Source: Lolium rigidum
Lineage: Eukaryota; Streptophyta; Magnoliopsida; Poales; Poaceae
Direction: 5' to 3'
Assembly: GCF_022539505.1 (NCBI RefSeq)
Contig: NC_061510.1
Location: 275,238,330-275,302,329 of the forward strand
Length of the DNA: 64,000 nucleotides
Shown here: piece by piece, positions 56,875-64,000 of the stretch
Layout of the letters: each line of letters begins with the position of its first letter
Position numbering within the stretch: the stretch's first letter is position 1
Made by a program: the position numbers and the translations under genes
The notes under the pieces: model-generated
What the model saw: the letters and a program-made list of their open reading frames with translations, nothing else
Databases searched by the model: none
What the model was told of the DNA's origin: nothing

Positions 56875-59530
56875 TCATGTTACCTTGAATTGTATTGATA
56901 TGGATCCAATCATAAGATTTTGATATCCTTCTTTAGGCTCATATATAGGACAATCAATAGCTCCCACTTTGATAGTTCTCACATTAGAAATAGTATTAAC
57001 TCCACATACTTTATCAATCCTCTTGGGGAAATAGACAGTATGCTCCTTGTCATCAACATTGAAAGTAACTTTTCCTTTATTGCAATCAATAACAGCCCTT
57101 GCGGTGTTAAGAAAAGGTCTCCCAAGAATAATAGACATATTATCATCTTCAGGCATTTCCAACACAACAAAATCAGTTAATATCAAGCAGTTATTAGTAA
57201 CTTGAACGAGAACATCCTCACATATACCAACAGGAATAGCAGTAGATTTATCAGCCATTTGCAAAGATATATCAGTAGGTATCAACTTATCTAAGTAAAG
57301 TCTCTTATAAAGAAAAAAATGCATAACACTAACACCCGCTCCCAAATCACATAGAGCAGTTCTAACATAATTATTTTTAATAGAACAAGGAATAGTAGGT
57401 ATACCTGGATCGCCCAACTTCTTTGGAACTTTGCCATTGAAAGAGTAATTAGCAAGCATAGTGGAAATCTCCTCATTAGGAATTTTCCTTTTGTTAGAGA
57501 CAATATCTTTCATATACTTTGAATAAGGAGGCAATTTAATAGCATCAGTCAAAGGGATTTGTAAGAATAAAGGTTTCATCCAATCGCAAAACTTATTATA
57601 GTGTTCTTCTTCCTTTGATTTTAGTTTCTTAGCAGGAAAAGACATTTGCTTTTGTACCCAAGGTTCCCTTTCATTACCATGTTTCTTAGCAATAAAATCT
57701 TCTTTAGTATACCTTTTATTTTTAGCATGCTTTTCAGGTTCATCTTCAACCTCTTCTTTATCAGAAGCATCGTTCTTATTATTATCATTATCATGTTCAT
57801 TACCACTTTCAGTTTCAGCATCAGAAATAGAAATACTATTAGGATCATTAACAGGTTCAGAGGATTCTACAACATTTTTATGTTTCTTCTTCTTTTTCTT
57901 AGAAGGAGCACTAGGTTCAATTCGTTGAGAATTTTGTTCAACTCTTTTGGGATGCCCTTCAGGATATAGAGGATCCTGAGTGGAAACACCGCCTCGAGTT
58001 GTTACTTCATAAGCATGTTTCTCTTTAGAATTATTTTTTAACAAATCATTTTACACTTTAGTGAGTTGATCAATTTGAGTTTGCACCATTTGAAAATGTT
58101 TAACAAGCATCTTAACATCATTGGAGGTTCTCTCCACAATATCATGCAAATTACTAATAGCTTGAGAATTTTCCATTAGATGATTCTCTACTCTCATATT
58201 AAAATTTTCTTGCTTAACAATACAATTATCAAACTCATCTAAGCACTGAGCAGGAGATTTTGAATACGGAATATCTTCCCTAGTAAAGCGTTGAAGAGAG
58301 TTTACCTCAATCATGGATGAAGGGGGAATTATCTTACATAGATCTTCTATGGGAGGTAAGTTCTTCACATCTTCGGATTTAATACCTTTCTCCTTAAGAG
58401 ATTTCTTGGCTTCCCTCATATCTTCATCGTTTAATTTAATTAAACCCCTCTTCTTCAATATTGGTGTCGGGGTTGGTTCAGGTGTAGTCCAATCATCATG
58501 ATTCCGGCCTATTTTAGCCAATAATTCTTCAGCTTCGTCTGGAGTTCTTTTCCTGAAAACACAACCAGCACAACTATCCAAATATGCTCTAGACTCAATG
58601 GTTAGTCCGCTATAGAATATATCAAGTAAATCATGCTTTTCCAAATCATGTCCAGGTCGAGCTCTGATAAGAGAGCAAAATCTTGCCCATGCTTCAGGCA
58701 ATTTCTCTCCATCTTCCTGGTCAAAGCTATAAATTTTCTGCAAAGCAGCATGTTGAGCACTAGCAGGAAAGTATTTCCGAAAGAAAACATCAAGCAAATC
58801 ACCTGGACTTTTAATAGAACCAGGAGGCAAATTATTATACCAAGTTTTAGCATCATCCTTTAATGAGAAAGGGAAAATTTTAGCAACAAAATAAGTACGC
58901 ATCTTGACATAATCAGAAAACAAGCTACTCATAGAAGAAAGTTCATTCATGTGTTCTACAGCACTTTCTTTTTCAGTACCACAAAAGGGTGTTTACTCAA
59001 CAATAGCTATATGAGATAGATCAAGAGAAAAATCATAATCTTTATCCTGAATGTTTATAGGAGATGTGGCAAATTTAGGATCAGGAGATAGCTTATATCT
59101 AACAGTATGTTGTGCGAGAAACTTTTTAATTTTTCTTGCATCAGTAATAGCATTGCATTTATCAATAAAATCATCATTAAGTTCCACATAATCCTCATCA
59201 GGATCATCACTAGAATAATCAACGGACTCGAGTGAATTAACAGTGTAGCAAGCATTAGGAGTTTCAGCATTTTCAATTTGTCTAGACCTAGCAATTGTAG
59301 CATCTAGAAAGGATCCCAATGAACCACTATCATCAAGCACAGCGTGAAACATTATCAATATTATGAGAGTTTTCAGATTCAGCAGAAGTACCAGCAAGTG
59401 AAGCTTGCGGCGGTGAAACAAGTTGACTTATCACAGATGGAGAATCAAGAGTAACAGAGGTACTCAGAGTTGTACCTTTTCTTGTAGTGGATGGTAATAT
59501 GGCGACTTTAGGATCGCGAGATTTGCCCAT
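56875..59530 (-). pseudogene. gag-protease of gypsy C, three lesions
   Basis: The start is MGKSRDPKVAILPST at 59530. A frameshift near 59340-59350 breaks it: NIDNVSRCA then stop, with HAVLDDSGSLGSFLDA in the next frame. In-frame TAA codons lie at 58993-58995 and 58051-58053. Domains in order: an acidic N-terminal part (VDYSSDDPDEDYVELNDDFI); a gag domain (FPFSLKDDAKTWYNNLPPGS, AWARFCSLIRARPGHDLEKH, FYSGLTIESRAYLDSCAGC); a Lys/Glu/Asp-rich linker (about 57600-57900); and an aspartic protease with DLGAGVSVM near 57345 and ILGRPFLNTARAV near 57120. The stop is at 56875. The protease closely parallels that of gypsy A (same DLGA active-site form). Confidence 0.88.
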
Positions 59531-59588
59531 GATGGAGAATTTGCAGCGAACAATATCAATCCAAGTGAACTTCCAAATAAAGCTATGC

Positions 59589-59606
59589 TCCCTGGCAACG
59601 GCGCCA
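59589..59606 (-). other. primer-binding site of gypsy C (tRNA-Asp type, one mismatch)
   Basis: On the reverse strand it reads TGGCGCCGTTGCCAGGGA, 11 nt inside the LTR. It differs at one base (A for G) from the site in gypsy A and B. Confidence 0.8.
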
Positions 59607-59617
59607 GAAAATAGTCT

Positions 59618-60993
59618 TGATGACCCACAAGTATAGGGGATCGCAACAGTCTTCGCGGGAAGTAAAACCCAATTTATTGATTCGACACAAGGGGAGACAA
59701 ACAATACTTGAAAGCCTTAACAGCGGAGTTGTCAATTCAGCTGCACCTGGAAACAGACTTGCTCGCAAGAGTTTATCGATGAGTAACAGTTTATAGCAAG
59801 TAGCAGTAGTGAAATAACAGACAGCATAGTAACAAAGACAAGCAGTGGTGATTTTAGTAAACAAGCAGGATTAAAATATCGTAGGCACAGGGATGGATGA
59901 ACGGGCGTTGCATGGATGAGAGAAACTCATGTAACAATCAAAGCAGGGCATTTGCGGATAATAATAAAACGGTGTCCAAGTACAAAGCAATCCATAGGCA
60001 TGTGTTCGTATATAGTCGTACGTGCTCGCAATGAGAAACTTGCACAACATCTTTTGTCCTACCAGCCGGTGGCAGCCGGGCCTCTAGGGAATCTACTGGA
60101 TATTAAGGTACTCCTTTTAATAGAGTACCGGAGCAAAGCATTAACACTCCGTGAACACATGTGATCCTCACATCACTGCCATCCCCTCGGGGCCTCGGGT
60201 TCCGGACAGCAACATGTGTATACAACTTGCAGGTAAGATCATAAAACAGTGCATATCATGATGAAACAATAACATGTTCAGATCTGAGATCATGGCACTC
60301 GGGCCCTAGTGACAAGCATTAAGCATAACAAGTTGCAACAATATCATCAAAGTACCAATTACGTGACACTAGGCACTATGCCCTAACAATCTTATGCTAT
60401 TACATGACCAATCTCATCCAATCCCTACCATCCCCTTCAGCCTACAGCGGGGGAATTACTCACACATGGATGGGGGAAACATTGCTGGTCGATGGAGAGG
60501 CGTCGGTGGTGATGATGGCGATGATCTCCAATTCCCCGTCCCGGCGGAGTGCCAGAACAGAGTTTCTGGTCCCGAGACGGAGTTTCGCGACGGTGGCGGC
60601 ATACTGGGAGGTTTCTGGCGACTTCGACTTCTCGTCTCTCGTTTTTAGATCGAAACTTTTAAGTAGTCCAGAGGAGGGCGTCAGAGGGCAGCCGAGGGGG
60701 CCACACGCTAGGGCGGCGCGCCCCCTCTCCAGGCCGCGCCGGCCTAGCGTCTGGGGGGCCTGGGCCTCCCCCAGGCCTGCCCTTCTGGCTCCGTGATTCT
60801 TCTGGTAAAATAGGCCCTTTGGTATAAATTCCGAGGATTTTCCCGAAAGTTGAATTTCTGCACAAAAACGAGACACCAGAGCAATTCTACTGAAAACAGC
60901 GTTAGTCCGTGTTAGTTGTATCCAAAATACACAAATTAGAGGAAAAACAATAGCAAAAGTGTTCGGGAAAGTAGATACGTTTTGGACGTATCA
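59618..60993 (-). repeat. 5' LTR of gypsy C
   Basis: A 1376-bp LTR matching 51257-52655, about 23 bp shorter owing to small deletions (for example near 60183, where a CCCTCCGG...-type stretch is missing). Confidence 0.9.
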
Positions 60994-61065
60994 ACCTTCT
61001 TCGTTTATTTTAGTCTTTCTTCCATTTTAGTCACTATACACTCAAGTGCGGTGCAAGCGAGCCTG

Positions 61066-61170
61066 TCGGGAGAGAGGAGGGATCAGAGGAGGAACCAGAT
61101 GAAGACCACTTTCATCGCGATGATGCTCGTAGTGACTCTTATCTGTTTGTATCTCGAGACTTTGTATGAA
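61066..61170 (+). pseudogene. truncated viroplasmin-like ORF of CACTA-2 (C-terminal half)
   Basis: GERRDQRRNQMKTTFIAMMLVVTL matches the C-terminal half of the CACTA-1 protein (GEMRDVRRNRMKT, then a hydrophobic helix) in the same relative position before the right terminus. The nucleic-acid-binding N-terminal half is missing. The hairpin-repeat fragment is fused directly upstream. Confidence 0.65.
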
Positions 61171-61384
61171 TTAAGACTTGTATGTAAAAATTTGTTTGAA
61201 TCGAGACTATATGTGTATCTCGATCCGGCTCTAAGTAACGTGATGACGATGTTTATATTATATATGTGCAATGTACATGCTATTTATATTATATTTGTAT
61301 GCTGATGTATATAATCTGTGTAGTATATGTATATTGTTGTATATAACCTGTATGTGTATAACAAGCAGTACAAAATCGTGTATA

Positions 61385-61589
61385 CAGGTAACTAATTCTG
61401 TGGCGCACCTAAAACTAATTATGTGGCGCACCGAGAAAAGCGTGTGCCACAGAAAGTTAATATTCTGTGGCGCATGTGCTGGTGCGCCACAGAACTCCAA
61501 TTTTTATGACGAGGATTATGTGGCGCATCATCCGTGCGCCACAAAATATGTATTTAGGTGTGACACAGATGAGACTTTCCCTACTAGTG
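61385..61589 (+). repeat. right subterminal array and terminus of CACTA-2
   Basis: TGTGGCGCACC and GTGCGCCACAGA motifs alternate. The terminus GATGAGACTTTCCCTACTAGTG is the inverse of CACTAGTAGGGAAAG. Confidence 0.88.
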
Positions 61590-62499
61590 ATAGTGCGACG
61601 AGTGCGATATACAAGGGGTAGATGGTGTTGGGCATGGGAGAAAGTGATGGCCGTTGCGCGACAACATTTGTTTGCCATGGGAATTATCGTGAATTCATGT
61701 CGCAGCAGGTGATTGTGCCACGAAAAAGATTTGGGAAACTCTGGTTGCCACAATAGACATTTGTGTATATAATTTGCAGGAAAAGTAAACTGAAAGTAAA
61801 TTGCAATAAAATAAATGGTCTTTTCATAGAAAGTTCAATCCTCTATTCATCAGAGGACAAACTTAAGTGAATGTGTTTGTGTACTTATATAAGACAAACA
61901 TTCCCGAAGACGGCATGACTTTACTCATCATTTAGATTTCTAAGCAGCATGGTAAGCATCTCGTCAAGTTTCATTCTCACCGGATGGAGCCTAAATTGGG
62001 TGCAGCCATACGTATGAGCAAACACACCCCTTGCGATTGGTCCCAAGGTCAAATTAATGAACTAACTCAGGAATCATTAAGACAAATGTCCAGCCATAGC
62101 AGTAAGTTCTAAGGTCCCTGATATATAAATCCCTCTATTGCAACTCAAAGATGTGGTTTCGGTCATTCCATCCCTTCCTCCCACTCTTATCACTCTAAGG
62201 TGCAGCCCTATGAGCCTATAATGGTGAAGTAACATGCAGTCGATGTTCACACATTACCATCATAGAACCACATATAATATTAAAACTTTACCATACATTC
62301 ATTGCATACTATATAGAAAAAATAATAACCAATTCATCCTATGTCCCCAGGAACATGAGGACTACTCATAGTGGGGAAACATGACACAGATCAGTGGCAT
62401 ATGGATTACAACACAATCTGAGAGTATAACTTCACCTCCAAATTAAGACAAGTTGTCAATCACACTCATGCAAATAACACTTACACAATATCTAGGGTT
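61590..62499. other. unassigned sequence right of CACTA-2
   Basis: No gene or repeat recognised. ATA at 61590-61592 would be the expected 3-bp duplication, but the left partner is lost. Confidence 0.35.
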
Positions 62500-63000
62500 C
62501 AATCTACCACAAACTATGAGGGGAACGAGGTGGGTTTTGGAGATGGTGACGGCGCTGATGTAGATGACTCCCCCTACGCCTAGGAGGAGTGGTGACAACG
62601 ATAGCTTCGATTCCCCCATCTCCGGAGTGCTCGGAGTAGCAGGATTTGCCCTCTTCCGGAGTAGGAGAGGACTTTAGCCTTCGCCGCTGCATCAACAAAT
62701 ATTGGAAAAAATATGGCTTGGGTTTTCTGGAGAAATGAAGGCGTCCATCAAAAGGAGGTCTGAGACAATGCTCGAGGGCCCCAAGTGCCTAGGTGGCGCG
62801 GCCTACAGGTGGGGCCACGCCACCTGGCGTCTTTTGGTCCTCGTGGCCCCCTTGCGTGATTTCAAAGTTGAGTGTCCTTCTCCTCCCGAAAATACTTACG
62901 TGGGTTTTTTCGAATTAATTGATATCCGGAAGGTCCCTAAAACATCAAAATAAGGAAAAGAGGTTTTCTGCCTCCCGGAAATTAAATACCAACGAAAGGA
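62500..63000 (-). repeat. possible decayed gypsy LTR segment
   Basis: A G/C-rich block with GGTGGCGCGGCC and GTGGGGCCACGCC sits between a CTCCGG-rich stretch and an A/T-rich tail. This is the same compositional order as the LTRs of gypsy A, B and C on the reverse strand. There is no second copy and there are no termini, so it is only a suggestion. Confidence 0.3.
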
Positions 63001-64000
63001 ATTTTATAGGAAAGTCCCAGAAATCATTTAAAAATGCATGAGTAATGCTAAGACAATGCAAATAACCATAAGAACTAGTCCTGTATGATGCTATTATGAT
63101 GATATAAAATGCATGTATCAATGACCATGTTCATGGCCATATTCATGGCATTGTTTGTGATAATGTGTTTATATCATACAATGTTGCCAATAAAAGTTTC
63201 TATTTTCTTTGCATAAAAAATAATTTCCCATTTTTTATGTGCATGATGACTAGAGTTTCTGCACCGCAATAGGGTAATTGCAGTACTAACATTAACAAAT
63301 ATATCCCTAAATATCGTTCACAATAGGTTCTACATCTTGAAACTACAAAATCCCGCAACTATGTTGTCATGACACGCAACCACTTTTCACACCCAAACAG
63401 TGGTTTGGAAATATCCTACTCAATAGGTTGCTATGGATTTACTGTAATAAAGCTGATAATTTATAACTAAGAACTAAGAAGAAGAGTTAAATAACAACTG
63501 AATGTAAACAATAAAGCCATGAACTAGCGCGAGAGAATTAATGTAATGATTACTCAAGGGAAGTGGTGTATATATAGATGATGACTCTCCAGAGTTATGC
63601 TCGTAATTTACTATACATTTGGTGGTCCCTCGAATACCATTGTTCCCTTGCCATTAGCTGCAGAGACAACTCAATTTTCCTCCCTCGTTACTTGTTAGAA
63701 ACAAATCAATGAAAGATATTAAAATTATAAAGATCGGACCAAAGGCACTTAGTTCTATGGAATCCTAGGTAAATGAGCTCCTCATAAATTATCTTGGTTG
63801 TCATTGCAAGGTCAAATAATTCGTAACAAATACATATCTATACCATGTGTGGTCTGGGGAGTTGGATGTCTCCAACTACGTACAACAATGGATTAGACAA
63901 CTCCAATCACTAAGATATAACATCAATATAAAATACATTGAATAAACAAATAACCGTAAGATTTTATTTCACAACACCATCCTCATGTACTAAAATAATC
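63001..64000. other. unassigned A/T-rich sequence
   Basis: No gene, terminal repeat or protein domain recognised up to the window end. Confidence 0.35.

Larger units (their letters stand above)
51257..60993 (-). mobile_element. Athila-type gypsy LTR retrotransposon without pol (gypsy C, WHAM/Fatima-like)
   Basis: The LTRs 51257-52655 and 59618-60993 begin TGATACGTCCAAAACG on the reverse strand and end GGGTCATCA. The perfect TSD ACCTT lies at 51252-51256 and 60994-60998. The primer site is of tRNA-Asp type and the polypurine tract is at 52656. Gag-protease is broken, but a downstream Athila ORF-1-like gene is open. No RT or integrase is present. The family name is tentative. Confidence 0.9.
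48358..61589 (+). mobile_element. non-autonomous CACTA element (CACTA-2), interrupted by gypsy C, left terminus lost
   Basis: The right end is TTTCCCTACTAGTG at 61589, preceded by the GTGGCGCAC/GTGCGCCAC array (61385-61555). The left end has the same kind of array (48365-48605), but no CACTA pentamer is found outside it, so the terminus is truncated near 48345-48358. Without gypsy C the element is about 3.5 kb. It contains a G/C-rich exon-like block, inner duplications, the hairpin array and a truncated viroplasmin-like ORF, and no transposase. Confidence 0.8.

Overview
This window looks like intergenic DNA from a large-genome grass, most likely Triticeae or a close Pooideae relative. It is packed with nested transposable elements. 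The evidence is Athila-type gypsy elements whose LTRs start TGATACGTC and whose primer-binding sites match tRNA-Asp, Angela/BARE-like copia LTRs, CACTA elements with GGCGCAC-rich subterminal arrays, and decayed Harbinger, MULE, hAT and LINE copies. I see no intact ordinary host gene, rRNA, tRNA or CRISPR array. Element and family names are from memory of Triticeae repeats and are tentative. Boundaries come from matching terminal motifs and target-site duplications (TSDs) read by eye.

Layout. (1) 1-12623 is the 3' part of a CACTA element (here CACTA-1). It carries a broken Ulp1/C48-like gene, a tandem hairpin-repeat array, a small viroplasmin-like ORF and a 3' terminus. A Sabrina-like gypsy element (gypsy A, 2445-10579, TSD CCGTT) interrupts the Ulp1-like gene. 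CACTA-1 itself sits in a reverse-strand LTR (12624-13628), which sits in the 3' end of another gypsy element (13634-14683). (2) 16268-25050 is a complete-length but coding-dead Angela-like copia (TSD TATAT). (3) 25114-35594 is a reverse-strand, internally deleted copia. Its LTR holds a solo Angela-like LTR (TSD CTAAC), which in turn holds gypsy B (26458-32694, TSD AGGGG). (4) 35595-48290 holds small and old elements: a Harbinger transposase relic, a 1.4-kb CACTA (CACTA-3), two 5'-truncated retroposed copies, a 269-bp hAT MITE, a 1.7-kb MULE and an ancient copia relic. (5) 48358-61589 is a non-autonomous CACTA (CACTA-2) split by gypsy C (51257-60993, TSD ACCTT). (6) 61590-64000 is unassigned.

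How the parts relate. None of the three Athila-type gypsy elements encodes reverse transcriptase or integrase. Gypsy A has gag-protease only, gypsy B has a 191-residue acidic repeat ORF and no gag, and gypsy C has gag-protease plus an intact Athila ORF-1-like gene. They share primer-binding-site type and 3' internal modules, which suggests mobilisation in trans. CACTA-1 and CACTA-2 have different terminal sequences but share a roughly 200-bp tandem repeat. In each repeat a 17-bp stem flanks a roughly 50-nt loop, and base-pair substitutions in the two arms compensate each other between copies. I consider this the most interesting unexplained signal in the window.
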